A DNA stretch of 64,000 bases from Uruburuella testudinis. Lineage in GTDB: Bacteria; Pseudomonadota; Gammaproteobacteria; Burkholderiales; Neisseriaceae. The notes beneath the pieces are model-generated. The model did no database searches, was not told where the DNA came from, and saw only the letters and a program-made list of their open reading frames with translations. Below, piece after piece: positions 55,048 to 63,982 of this stretch; position 1 is the first letter of the stretch, and every line of letters starts with the position of its first letter. The stretch is taken from NCBI RefSeq assembly GCF_022870865.1, contig NZ_CP091508.1, positions 2,108,001 through 2,172,000 of the forward strand, written 5' to 3'. Made by a program: the position numbers and the translations under genes.

Positions 55048-56223
55048 CTACATCGGCGGGCGGCCCATGCCGCGGCCTACTGAATTGCTGGCGGCTCCGG
55101 CGGCCAATTCGGAAACAATCACTTTTTCCCCTTCGCTCAAGCCTGATTTGACTTCGGTAGACATGCCGTCGCTCAAGCCGGTGGTAACGGTTTTTTCGGT
55201 TACGGCGTTTTTCTCACCCAAAACACGCACATATTTTTTGCCGCCCTGCTGCTTGATGGCCAGCGTGGGCACCGACAACACTTTCTCCGCTTGGTTAATC
55301 ACAATGGTATTTTCGGTGGTCATGCCGATATAGAGCGATTGGTCTTCATTCGGCACAAAAGCACGGGCATAGTAATAAATGGCCGATTCGGTGGTGTCGG
55401 TGCTGGTGGTGTAGCTGCCTTTCGACATGGTGGTCAGCCCCGGATCGATAGAATCAAGCGTGGTTTCGCGCACTCGGTCGGGTTGCGACAAGGTGGTGAA
55501 GCTGACCGGCAAACCGGCTTTCACTTTATTGGCATCGCCCTCGGCAATCTGCATCTTATTCAGCATTTGGCTCAAGTCGGCAATCTGCACGATGGTCGGC
55601 GTGGTTTGGTTGGCGTTTACGGTTTGCCCCTGCTCCACCACAATCGATACCACGGTGCCGTCCATCGGCGCGGTGATGCGGGTGTAGCCCAAATCAGCCT
55701 CGGCCGTGTTGATGGCGATTTGGGTTTGTTTGATAGAAGATTTCAACTGCGCCACCGAAGCCTTGGCCGACGCTAATGTGTTTTCCGCATCTTCCAGCTC
55801 TTGTTTCGAAGTGGCATCTGCGGCCCACAAGGCTTGTTCGCGCTTGTGTTTGATGTCGGCCGATTTCAGGGCGATTTGCGCTGAAACCAGCTGCGCCTGA
55901 TAGGTTTCCAGTTGTGCTTTATTGGTATTGAGCGTATTTACCTGCGTGGTGGAATCAATATCGGCAATCATATCGCCCTGCTTGACCTGCTGGCCGATTT
56001 TCACATACAGCTTTTTAATCTGACCGGAAGCCTGCGCGCCCACGTCTACCAGCTGGGCGGCGGAAATCTCGCCGGTGGCGCTCACAGTTTGGCGTATATC
56101 GCTGCGTGTTACCGGCTCGGTAAGATAAGTGACTTCGTTTTTCGGCTTCAACCACCACCATAAACCCAAAGCCACGGCAAGCACCAGCAGCAGGATGATT
56201 ATCCACTTAATCGCTTTTTTCAT
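55048..56223 (-). CDS. macA: MacA-type periplasmic adaptor protein
   Basis: 391 aa. One N-terminal membrane helix (WIIILLLVLAVALGLWWW), a biotinyl-lipoyl-like half (VGAQASGQIKKLYVKIGQQV), a coiled-coil hairpin (about 100-180), the second lipoyl half (ITAPMDGTVVSIVVEQGQTV) and a beta-barrel domain. It bridges MacB and the outer membrane duct encoded downstream. First gene of the macA-macB-OMP operon. Confidence 0.95.
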   Translation of the reverse strand: MKKAIKWIIILLLVLAVALGLWWWLKPKNEVTYLTEPVTRSDIRQTVSATGEISAAQLVDVGAQASGQIKKLYVKIGQQVKQGDMIADIDSTTQVNTLNTNKAQLETYQAQLVSAQIALKSADIKHKREQALWAADATSKQELEDAENTLASAKASVAQLKSSIKQTQIAINTAEADLGYTRITAPMDGTVVSIVVEQGQTVNANQTTPTIVQIADLSQMLNKMQIAEGDANKVKAGLPVSFTTLSQPDRVRETTLDSIDPGLTTMSKGSYTTSTDTTESAIYYYARAFVPNEDQSLYIGMTTENTIVINQAEKVLSVPTLAIKQQGGKKYVRVLGEKNAVTEKTVTTGLSDGMSTEVKSGLSEGEKVIVSELAAGAASNSVGRGMGRPPM

Positions 56224-56639
56224 GATATTCGAAATACCTTATTATGTTTTCAATCCGTTTACCGTCTTTTTTTCAGACGGCCTGTGTTGTTAAATATTAA
56301 ATAGTTGTACCGCAAAACGAGCGGAAGTGTACTGCAATTCAATGGCACCGCCAAGCGGCAAACCTTGAAACAAAACGCATAAGCAATTGTTATCAAAGCA
56401 TATTCAAGCTTTAACTTTTACATGAAATTGGCAATCGGTTAACAATTTCCACCGCAGACCATCAGCAATCTTACAGGCAGCTTGGGCACAAGTGCGTTTT
56501 ATCGCAAAATCCAACCTCTCGAAACATCCGGCACGCGGAGCGCCGGAATTAGGCTACAATGCCGCCCTTATTATTGATTTTGGCTGCGGTGGGGGGGGGC
56601 ACCAAGATACCCTAACGCTGCCGTATCCCGCAAACGTTC
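56224..56639. other. Divergent intergenic region between macA and the pilin genes, with a G9 tract
   Basis: About 415 bases. A run of nine G at 56591-56599 lies 41 bases before the pilin ATG, downstream of a TACAAT hexamer (about 56555-56560). A single uptake sequence is near 56273. No gene is seen. Confidence 0.65.
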
Positions 56640-57044
56640 ATGAAACATCTCCAACAAGGCTTCACTTTGGCCGAATTAATGATTGTGGTGCTGGTGCTGG
56701 CTATTTTGGCCACCATCGCCTACCCCAGTTACGACACCTACATACGCAACGCCCGTATGGAAAACGCCCGTGCCGATTTGCTGGCCAACGCCCAAATGTT
56801 GGAGCGCTTTTATGCACAAAACCACACCTTTCCCACCCACAGCGCCGATAACGATTTTCAATTGAAAACCAACGAATATTTCGACATCGCCCTAATTCCC
56901 CAAAGCGCCTCTGCCGCCGCACGCGGCTATACGCTGCAAGCCACGCCCAACGAGCGCAACCGCAACGAAGCCCACACCTTGCGCTTGGACGATAACGGCG
57001 TGCTGACTGTCTGCAATGCAAACAACCATTGCCAAACCAAATAA
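56640..57044 (+). CDS. Type IV pilin-like protein
   Basis: 134 aa. Class III leader MKHLQQG is followed by FTLAELMIVVLVLAILATIA; Glu5 of the mature protein is present, so it should assemble into a pilus or pseudopilus. The globular part (MENARADLLANAQMLERFYA) resembles ComP and other Neisseria minor pilins, and two Cys near the C-terminus (VCNANNHCQTK) form the D-region disulfide. It is co-directional with comP 82 bases downstream. A G9 tract upstream may make expression phase-variable. Confidence 0.85.
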   Translation: MKHLQQGFTLAELMIVVLVLAILATIAYPSYDTYIRNARMENARADLLANAQMLERFYAQNHTFPTHSADNDFQLKTNEYFDIALIPQSASAAARGYTLQATPNERNRNEAHTLRLDDNGVLTVCNANNHCQTK

Positions 57045-57126
57045 TACCCAATTCAAATCTGCTTTACACCGAATATTGTTGCCGTCATAATTCCGCATGA
57101 TATCAACATAAAACAACGGGGATCAT

Positions 57127-57597
57127 ATGTTTCAACCACTATTCAGGCAGCAAGGCTTTACTTTGCTGCAACTGCTGCTTGCCGTCGCTCTGTTGGCCAT
57201 TCTCGCCACCGCCGCTTGGCCGGCTTATGAAAAGCATATCCGCCGCACCGAATTACAGGCGGCGCGCACGGCTTTATTGGAAAACGCCCATTTTATGGAA
57301 CGTTTTTACCAGCAGCACCGCTCTTTCAAACAAACCTCCACCACCTGGCCCGCACTGCCCGTCGGCGCTACCGATGCCTTCTGCATCCGCCCGCAAGGCC
57401 TTGCCCGCGGTGCGCTGGACGGAAAATTCACCTTAAAAGCCGTAGCCTTTAATCAAAACCGGGAACCGCGCACCATCAAAATCAACGAAGCCCTAACCAC
57501 CATCATCTGCGAAACCACCACCAGCAGTTGCGATGACGACAATAGCTACTTTACAGGCGGCAGCACCGTGGATAAAAAATGCACGGTATTCAGATAA
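57127..57597 (+). CDS. comP: Minor pilin ComP, DNA uptake sequence receptor
   Basis: 156 aa. ComP is the pilin that binds uptake sequences at the cell surface. Leader MFQPLFRQQG, then FTLLQLLLAVALLAILATAA. The ComP body is well conserved: LLENAHFMERFYQQHRSFKQ, FCIRPQGLARGALDGKFTLK and the paired Cys regions. Mature position 5 is Gln (codon CAA) in place of the near-universal Glu. GGGGA precedes the ATG. The match of this gene with a genome full of AGGCCGTCTGAA makes the role clear. Confidence 0.93.
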   Translation: MFQPLFRQQGFTLLQLLLAVALLAILATAAWPAYEKHIRRTELQAARTALLENAHFMERFYQQHRSFKQTSTTWPALPVGATDAFCIRPQGLARGALDGKFTLKAVAFNQNREPRTIKINEALTTIICETTTSSCDDDNSYFTGGSTVDKKCTVFR

Positions 57598-57601
57598 ATC
57601 G

Positions 57602-57734
57602 ATAGCCGTTCAGCTTCATCATTCTGCTTCGTTCTCCCGCCTGAGCTCGAAGAGGAGCGGTTTTGCCAGGGTGTCCTGATGTGTCGATTTACGGGTGCTT
57701 TTTGCCCTTCATAAATCGACACATCAGGATCCTA
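57602..57734. repeat. Worn CCCATTCAC-type segment followed by a GGGTGTCC element (57667-57734)
   Basis: GCCTGAGCTCGAAGAGGAGC matches the interior of the CCCATTCAC repeat. The element 57667-57734 runs CAGGGTGTCCTGATGTGTCG to CGACACATCAGGATCCTA, a 68-bp internally deleted short form. Confidence 0.7.
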
Positions 57735-57984
57735 GGGCATTGAAACGCCAAACTCACCGGCTCCGCGTTTGTGGCCGTCTGAAAGCCAACGGCTGCACAT
57801 CACCGGTTGTCTGCCATCCCTATCCAAAAAAAACAGCCCGCCTACATAATCTCATTTGCCGGCTTATGTTCAAATGGTTATCAACAGACTCCCGTTTCCG
57901 CTCATGCAAACGCGCCCCAAGCGTATTTGTTTGCCCGCCGCAGCAAACACAGGCACAATCACAACACTTTACCAAGGAAAAACC

Positions 57985-58875
57985 ATGAACCTGAAAGACA
58001 GCCTGCTGGCGCTGACCGTGATTGCGGTGTGGGGCGTTAATTTCTTTTTTATGAAAATCGCGCTCGATGAAGTGTCGCCCATGGTATTGGGCATGCTGCG
58101 TTTTGCCTTGATTTTGCTGCCGGCGGTTTTTCTGCTCAAACGCCCGGCCGTGCCGTGGTATTGGCTGGCGGCTTATGGTGCCACCATCAGTTTCGGCCAA
58201 TTCAGCCTGATGTTTACTGCATTATCGTTGGGCATGCCCACCGGTTTGGCGGCGCTGCTGCTGCAAGGTCAGGTGTTTTTTACCGTATTTCTGGCTGCCG
58301 TTTTTTTCCGCGAGCCGGTGCAGCCCAACCATTTGCTGGGCATTGTGGGCGCAGCAGCAGGCTTGCTGCTGATCGGCGTAGGGCAATATCGGGGTTCGGT
58401 GCCGCTGCTGGCGATGTGGCCGGTTTTAGGTGCGGCGGCCTGCTGGGCCGCGGGCAATATCGTGGTGAAATACATCGGCAGAGTAAATGCGCTGTCGCTG
58501 GTGGTGTGGGGCAATATTTCGGCGCTGCTGCTGTTTGGCGTGTGCGCATTTTGGTTTTACGGCGCAGAAGGCGTGCAGGCACAATTAGCGGGATTGAGTT
58601 GGCGCGGTATCGCCGGGGTGGTGTTTCTGGCTTATGTGGCCAGCTTGGTCGGCTATGCCGGCTGGGGCGGGCTGCTTTCACGCTATCCGGCCGCCCAAAT
58701 CACACCCTTAGCCTTGCTCGTGCCCGTGGTGGCCTTGCTGGTTGCCCGGGTGTGGCTCAATGAAGAGATGAACGGCTGGCATTGGAGCGGTGTTATCGTA
58801 GTGATGGCGGCTTTGCTGATACATGTGTTCGGCGGCAGATATCGAGGCCGTCTGAAAACCGGTTTGCCGAAATAG
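57985..58875 (+). CDS. EamA/DMT family exporter
   Basis: 296 aa with about ten membrane helices in two EamA repeats, the first starting LTVIAVWGVNFFFMKIALDE, the second GAAACWAAGNIVVKYIGR near residue 150. Such proteins export amino acids or other metabolites. The ATG at 57985 has AAGGA upstream; the open frame to 57856 is unsupported. Its last codons contain an uptake sequence (RGRLKT). It converges on the allA gene. Confidence 0.92.
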   Translation: MNLKDSLLALTVIAVWGVNFFFMKIALDEVSPMVLGMLRFALILLPAVFLLKRPAVPWYWLAAYGATISFGQFSLMFTALSLGMPTGLAALLLQGQVFFTVFLAAVFFREPVQPNHLLGIVGAAAGLLLIGVGQYRGSVPLLAMWPVLGAAACWAAGNIVVKYIGRVNALSLVVWGNISALLLFGVCAFWFYGAEGVQAQLAGLSWRGIAGVVFLAYVASLVGYAGWGGLLSRYPAAQITPLALLVPVVALLVARVWLNEEMNGWHWSGVIVVMAALLIHVFGGRYRGRLKTGLPK

Positions 58876-58927
58876 GACTCACTCTTTAAACGGGTATTTT
58901 GCATGGAGCCGCCGGGCAGCAACAGAA

Positions 58928-59434
58928 TTATTCCGGCAAACCGGCAATCTGCCAGCTTTGTTCGAAAAAAACTTCATCGCAATTGGCCGCCGTGCCCGCC
59001 CTGTCGACCACAATAAATTCCCCGCGTGTACCAAAGCTCATCAACGGATGGTGCCAAGTGCCCAAATGATAATTCACGCCCTGATGCCCTGCCGCATAAA
59101 ATGCACGCATCTTGGTGGTGTCGGGCCGGCCGTTTGCTCCATCAGGTGCCACCACCACGATAAACGGTGTGCGGTTAAACGGAATCCACGCCTGCGAACC
59201 GAGCGGATGGCGCTCCAGCATGGCAATTTTGAGCGGCGCGTGAAAGGCATCGCCGCGCGCCAGACTGATCACCGGCCGGCCGTCGGCACCGTCGATCTGC
59301 ACATCGGCCAAGCGGTGGTAGCGTTCGGTGGTGCCGTTGTTGATGTGAAACCAATGGCTGCCTTCGATTTCAAGCACATCGCCAAAGGGCGCAAATGCCG
59401 CCTTGGTCAGTGGTTCGATATGTAAAACATTCAT
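58928..59434 (-). CDS. allA: Ureidoglycolate lyase
   Basis: 168 aa from ATG 59434, with AAGGA upstream; a longer open frame to 59659 overlaps the neighbour and is rejected. Splits ureidoglycolate to glyoxylate and urea, the last step of allantoin breakdown. Cupin-type motifs are visible: PFGDVLEIEGSHWFHINNGT, DAFHAPLKIAMLERHPLGSQ and YHLGTWHHPLMSFGTRGEFI. It is downstream of alc and the LysE-family gene and probably in the same leftward unit. Confidence 0.93.
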   Translation of the reverse strand: MNVLHIEPLTKAAFAPFGDVLEIEGSHWFHINNGTTERYHRLADVQIDGADGRPVISLARGDAFHAPLKIAMLERHPLGSQAWIPFNRTPFIVVVAPDGANGRPDTTKMRAFYAAGHQGVNYHLGTWHHPLMSFGTRGEFIVVDRAGTAANCDEVFFEQSWQIAGLPE

Positions 59435-59529
59435 TTTTTTCCTTTTCATTCCAGGCCATCTGAAACCCCTTCGTAAAAGCAAGCTGACAACAAAGCGGCA
59501 ATGTTTGTGTGAATGGATTTCAGACGGCC

Positions 59530-60138
59530 TTATCCCAGCGCCCGATACAGCAGCCACAGCGCAATCGCCACCAACATGCTGCCGAACACGCGGCCTTGTG
59601 TCTGCACCGCGGCATCGGAAGCGAATTTTTCTGCAATCCACGCCCCGCCGTAAGCCCAAGTAAAATGGGTCAGCAGATTAAGCGCCAGCAAAGCCGCACT
59701 CAATGAAAGCACCTGATACGGCAACGGCTCATCGGGGTTGAGAAATTGCGAATACATGGTCAGAATGATGGTGATGCCTTTCACATTCAGCGCCTGCGAA
59801 ATCACGCCGTCAATAAAGCGCAAAGGCTTTGCCGCCTGCTTTTTCGCCACATGGGTGCGCCGCAGCATTTTGATGCCCAGCCACGCCACATAAGCCGCAC
59901 CGGCCAGTTGCACCGCCAGCATCACCGCAGGATAGCGCTGCACCACCGCCGCCAGCCCGAAGCCGGCCAACAGCGCATAAGCGCTATAGACCAAATCCAG
60001 CCCGAGTATAAACGGCACCGACTGCCGGAAACCGTTGGCCGCACCGCAAACCGCACACAACACATTACCCGGCCCGGCGCTGAACACCAGCGGAAACACC
60101 ACGCCCAGCCACAATAAAAATTCCGCCCACGAGCTCAT
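59530..60138 (-). CDS. LysE/RhtB family exporter
   Basis: 202 aa with five or six membrane helices. The family signature is at the start ([34 protein letters not shown]). Its ATG overlaps the stop of alc (ATGA), so the two are co-translated. Within a purine-breakdown operon it may export an amino acid or nitrogenous product, or import is conceivable. That is inference from context. Confidence 0.9.
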   Translation of the reverse strand: MSSWAEFLLWLGVVFPLVFSAGPGNVLCAVCGAANGFRQSVPFILGLDLVYSAYALLAGFGLAAVVQRYPAVMLAVQLAGAAYVAWLGIKMLRRTHVAKKQAAKPLRFIDGVISQALNVKGITIILTMYSQFLNPDEPLPYQVLSLSAALLALNLLTHFTWAYGGAWIAEKFASDAAVQTQGRVFGSMLVAIALWLLYRALG

Positions 60139-61178
60139 GCTTCAGACGGCCTGCCCCAGATACGCAAACGGCTCACGCCGCCGTCGGGATGGATGTTTAA
60201 TTTCACGTGCGTTACCGCGCCGATATCGTTTAAATCGGCTTGCCCGTAAAAATGCTGTTTGTCCATTTCGGTTTTTTGCTGCGGCAGCAAAGTCTGCCAA
60301 AACATCGCCTGCGTGGGCAGCGATTCATCGGTGCCGAAAGTGACATCGGCGGCCTGAATACTGATGCTGTCGGGATAATTGCCTTTAAAATGGGCAGTAT
60401 CCACCTCGATTTTTTCCACCTGTGTGCGGCAGCCCAATTCGATGATGCACCATTCGTTGCCCGGCACGCGGCGGCGGGCGGTTTCCCAGCCGTCGCCCAT
60501 ATTTACCCCGCGCCCCGGCATATTCAGGCGGAACGGCACGCCGTAATGCGCATTGCTCACCGCCACGATGCGCCCGCCGTTGGCCACGGCGGAAGTTTCG
60601 TAAAGCTCATCCTGCGGCAAAGCGCGCCAATCCACTTTCGGCAAACCATACACGCGCAGCCGCGCCACGCCGCCATCGGGATAAATATTCAGGCGCACAT
60701 GCGTCCACTCGCGGTTATCGTCGACCGCCGTAAAGCAATGCGAATCGCCCTGCAAAGCCACCGACGGCACAATGGTCTGCCATTTTGTGTTTTCAGACGG
60801 CATGCCCTCGCAACGGCAGGCTTCCAGCGAAGCGGCGGGCGGAAAATTGCCGGTAAAATGGCTGGTATCGATGTCTACGCCGCGAATCACACCCGGCAGG
60901 CCGAGTTTCACCACCGCATAGTCATAACCTTCATAACGCTTGCGGCGCGTTTCCCAACCGTCCATCCATTTACCGTGATCGTCAAACTTGCCCACCACAA
61001 ACACCGGCGGCGCACTTTGCAACATGCGCTCGGCGGCGGCAAACCATTGGTCGGAGCAATTCAATACTTCCGCACCGAAATCGGCGGCGGCCAGATTCAC
61101 AAAACGGGTGGCGAAATCGGGCAGCTCAACTGCTTTGGCCTGCACGATGTGGCCGTCGGGCAAATACGTTTGCGACAT
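60135..61178 (-). CDS. alc: Allantoicase
   Basis: 347 aa from ATG 61178. Hydrolyses allantoate to ureidoglycolate and urea. Two allantoicase repeats are obvious: [20 protein letters not shown] near 128 and [20 protein letters not shown] near 285, each followed by [18 protein letters not shown] or [27 protein letters not shown] and DGWETARRR are also paired. A canonical ATGCCGTCTGAA uptake sequence lies inside. The stop overlaps the next gene by four bases. Confidence 0.96.
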   Translation of the reverse strand: MSQTYLPDGHIVQAKAVELPDFATRFVNLAAADFGAEVLNCSDQWFAAAERMLQSAPPVFVVGKFDDHGKWMDGWETRRKRYEGYDYAVVKLGLPGVIRGVDIDTSHFTGNFPPAASLEACRCEGMPSENTKWQTIVPSVALQGDSHCFTAVDDNREWTHVRLNIYPDGGVARLRVYGLPKVDWRALPQDELYETSAVANGGRIVAVSNAHYGVPFRLNMPGRGVNMGDGWETARRRVPGNEWCIIELGCRTQVEKIEVDTAHFKGNYPDSISIQAADVTFGTDESLPTQAMFWQTLLPQQKTEMDKQHFYGQADLNDIGAVTHVKLNIHPDGGVSRLRIWGRPSEA

Positions 61179-61407
61179 GACATTTCCTTTTGATGATGCG
61201 CCGGCCATACCGGCAAATAAACAGATCAAGATAAGCTTTCGGCCTGCGTGGGCTTAATCACAACCCAACGAAGCCGGCCGACTTGAAATCCGCGTCGAAT
61301 CAAGCTGCCAAGGCTTTCTGGTCATTCGGCTTACAGGTGCTGCTGCCCCTGAAAGCGCATCGGCTGTGTTAAAAAATAATGATATGAATTGTAGAATATT
61401 CCAACAG

Positions 61408-62010
61408 CTATAGCGGATTTTGCTCCACCAAAGCCAAGCGGGCAACAACGGCACCTGCCGCCAGCAAAGTGCCCGGCGATAACACGGCATTGGCGCCGAT
61501 GCGGGCATCATCACCCACCAAGGCGCCGAATTTTTCACAATGGGTTGCTATTTTTTCTCCGCGATAAGTCACACTAATCTTTTTATCGCTTCGCTCGTTG
61601 TAATGATTGGCCGTGATGGCGCCGGCTTCAAAATTCGCTCGGCTGCCGATAATGCTGTCGCCGATAAAATTCAAATGCGCCACCGCGCTGCCGGGCATCA
61701 AAATGCTGCTTTTCACTTCGCAAGCAATGCCCACTTTAGCGCCTTCCCCCAAATAAACACCGCCGCGAATATAGCTGTTGGCGCCTACCAAACAGCCTGC
61801 GCCGATAATGGCGGGTGCCTTGATAACAGCATGGCGGCCGATGCGGGCCAAATGATGCACTGCCACGCCCTCTTGCACCCGATAGCCTTCATCCAGCCTA
61901 TCCAACAACGGATACAGCGTGTGCGCCAAGGCCGCAGTCACTTCCCACGGCAGTGCGTTGAGCTCGAGCGGGAAGTCGGCAGGAACCCGGATAAAATCAG
62001 CAATCATCAT
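61408..62010 (-). CDS. Left-handed beta-helix (hexapeptide) acyltransferase-like protein
   Basis: 200 aa from ATG 62010, with AGGG nine bases upstream; a GTG three codons earlier is possible. Hexapeptide repeats run through the middle (VIKAPAIIGAGCLVGANSYI, GDSIIGSRANFEAGAITANH), as in the C-terminal domain of GlmU and in sugar nucleotide transferases. No nucleotidyltransferase domain is present. The substrate is unknown. It stands between uraD and alc, so a link with purine use is possible but may be coincidental. Confidence 0.8.
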   Translation of the reverse strand: MMIADFIRVPADFPLELNALPWEVTAALAHTLYPLLDRLDEGYRVQEGVAVHHLARIGRHAVIKAPAIIGAGCLVGANSYIRGGVYLGEGAKVGIACEVKSSILMPGSAVAHLNFIGDSIIGSRANFEAGAITANHYNERSDKKISVTYRGEKIATHCEKFGALVGDDARIGANAVLSPGTLLAAGAVVARLALVEQNPL

Positions 62011-62124
62011 TTTCTGCACCCTGTTTACCGTTGGTTTCAGACGGCCTGATATAAGCGTTAAACTGAATCATCATACAAAGCAGCAAATCCAATACAGCAC
62101 CAACAGTATGATTAAATTAAACGG

Positions 62125-62640
62125 TTATATTTGAACCAAATCCTGCAAGCGCAGTAAGCCGATGCGGTAAATCTGGCGCAAACTTTCCTGCTGCTCTTGC
62201 GCCGGCGTCAAGCCGATGCGGCGGCGGAATTCGGCAATAATGCTTTGGCGGTCGTGACCGCGCACGGCAAGAATAAACGGAAAGCCGAATTTTTCACCAT
62301 AGCGCGCGTTTAAATCGGTGAGCTCGGCAAACTCTTGCGGCGAACACTGATTCAGCCCGGCGCCGGCCTGCTCCTGCGTAGATTCGGCTGTGAGCGCGCC
62401 GGCCACCGCCAGCTTGCCGCCCAATTCGGGGTGGGCGCGAATCAGCTTCAATTGTGCCGCTTCGCCTGCCGCTTCGATTTGCGCCACCATTGCGGCGTGC
62501 AGCGCCGCCACATCGGCAAACGGCCGTGCCGCCGCGGTCTGTTCGGCCACCCACGGCGAATGTTCGAAAATCGCGCCGAGTGCGGTGGTAAAATCGGCGC
62601 GGTGCATGTGATTCAGCTCAGATAATAAAATTTTGTTCAT
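62125..62640 (-). CDS. uraD: OHCU decarboxylase
   Basis: 171 aa. Converts 2-oxo-4-hydroxy-4-carboxy-5-ureidoimidazoline to S-allantoin, the final step from urate. Family motifs: ALGAIFEHSPWVAEQTAAAR near residue 20, LIRAHPELGGKLA near 65 (active-site His), LNARYGEKFGFPFILAVRGH near 113. Normal length and ATG start. It fits with puuE and alc around it. Confidence 0.95.
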   Translation of the reverse strand: MNKILLSELNHMHRADFTTALGAIFEHSPWVAEQTAAARPFADVAALHAAMVAQIEAAGEAAQLKLIRAHPELGGKLAVAGALTAESTQEQAGAGLNQCSPQEFAELTDLNARYGEKFGFPFILAVRGHDRQSIIAEFRRRIGLTPAQEQQESLRQIYRIGLLRLQDLVQI

Positions 62641-62855
62641 TGCGCTTCCGGCAGATGGTTTTCAGACGGCCTTATTATCGACATATAGTGGAATAAAGCA
62701 AGCAGTGATACAAGTCAACAAGCCGCAAACAATACAGCTGATAGAAACGGCAATTTAATCACTGTATTTTTTCAAATCAATCCGACTGTTTTAAAAGAGC
62801 ACTGAATATTCATTTCACTATTATGCCATAAGGCCGTCTGAAACTTTGATTAACC

Positions 62856-63773
62856 TTGATACGGATGTGTTTGCAGCCAATGACGGGCAATCTGCGCCCG
62901 CGTCGGCACCCACACACGCTCATGGCTTTGAATATAATCCAAAAACTTCACCAGCCCCAAAAAGCGCCCGGGGCGGCCGATCAAGCGGCAGTGCAGCCCC
63001 ACATTCAACATTTTCGGGCAGGTTTCGCCTTCGGCATACAACACGTCAAAGGCATCTTTCAGATAATGGAAAAAATCATTGCCGTTCACAAAACCATGGC
63101 CGTTGGCAAAGCGCATATCGTTGCTGTCGAGCGTGTAGGGAATCACCAATTGCGGGTGAATGCTGCCGTCGCTTTTTTCAACCGACTGCCAAAAAGGCAG
63201 ATCATCGCCGTAATAATCAGAATGATATAAAAACTGCCCTTCTTCCGCCACCAGCCGCGCCGTATTGGGGCTGTCGCGGCCGGTATACCAACCCTCGGGA
63301 TGGCGGCCCAACAGCTTGGTAAACAGCGCCACGCATTGCTGCATATGGGCGCGCTCTTCTTCTTCGGGTTTGTTTTGATAATGAATCCAGCGGTAGCCGT
63401 GGCAGGCCAGCTCGTGGCCGCCGTCGATAAAGGCCTGCGCCACTTCGGGATGCCGCTCCAACGCCATGCCCACGCCGAAAATCGTGAGCGGCAGGCCGCG
63501 CCGTTCAAATTCGTTCAAAATACGCCACACACCGGCGCGCGAGCCGTATTCGTAAACCGATTCCATGCTCATGTGGCGGTCGGGATAGGCCGCCGCGCCG
63601 ATGATTTCAGACAAAAACTGCTCCGAGGCCGCATCGCCGTGGAGCACGCAGTTTTCGCCGCCTTCTTCGTAGTTCAACACAAACTGCACGGCAATTTTGG
63701 CCTCGCCCGGCCATTGCGCATGCACGGGATGGCGGCCGTAGCCGACCAAATCGCGGGGGTAATTCGAATTCAT
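62856..63773 (-). CDS. puuE: Allantoinase PuuE (polysaccharide-deacetylase type)
   Basis: 305 aa from ATG 63773; a frame extension to 63818 has no similarity. Opens the allantoin ring to allantoate. NYEEGGENCVLHGDAASEQF near residue 33, SVYEYGSRAGVWRIL near 62 and GHELACHGYRWIHY near 102 are typical of PuuE, a NodB-fold enzyme unrelated to the metal-dependent AllB allantoinase. It is divergent from the gene at the right edge, with operator-like repeats between. Confidence 0.94.
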
Positions 63774-63810
63774 CTGCCTACTTTCAGACGGCCAAGCCGC
63801 CAAATAAATT

Positions 63811-63850
63811 GTTGACAATTATGCGCAACAGCATGCAGAATTGTCAACAT
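63811..63850. promoter_or_regulatory. Paired GntR-like operator sites between puuE and the right-edge gene
   Basis: GTTGACAATT (63811-63820) and AATTGTCAAC (63839-63848) are exact inverted repeats. Each half contains a TTGTNNACA box (TTGTTGACAA and TTGTCAACAT), the shape of FadR/GntR-class operators. It lies in the divergent promoter region of the purine-breakdown genes. Confidence 0.55.
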
Positions 63851-63982
63851 CAAAATAATGCCGCATTGCCGATTACATCAGCACAAAAGCCTGATGACAC
63901 TTTATCATGTAAACTATATCAGGCCTTAAGCCAACAATTTTTAACGCGGCCGCTCAAAAACACAACCCCTCAGGACATCATC

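Noticed and set aside
56492..56851. Open frame running through the G9 tract into the pilin gene
   Set aside because: It is in a different frame from the pilin and encodes low-complexity sequence; the G9 tract is therefore treated as leader, not coding.
59435..59659. N-terminal extension of the allA frame
   Set aside because: It overlaps the LysE-family gene and lacks similarity; the ATG at 59434 has a proper ribosome site.
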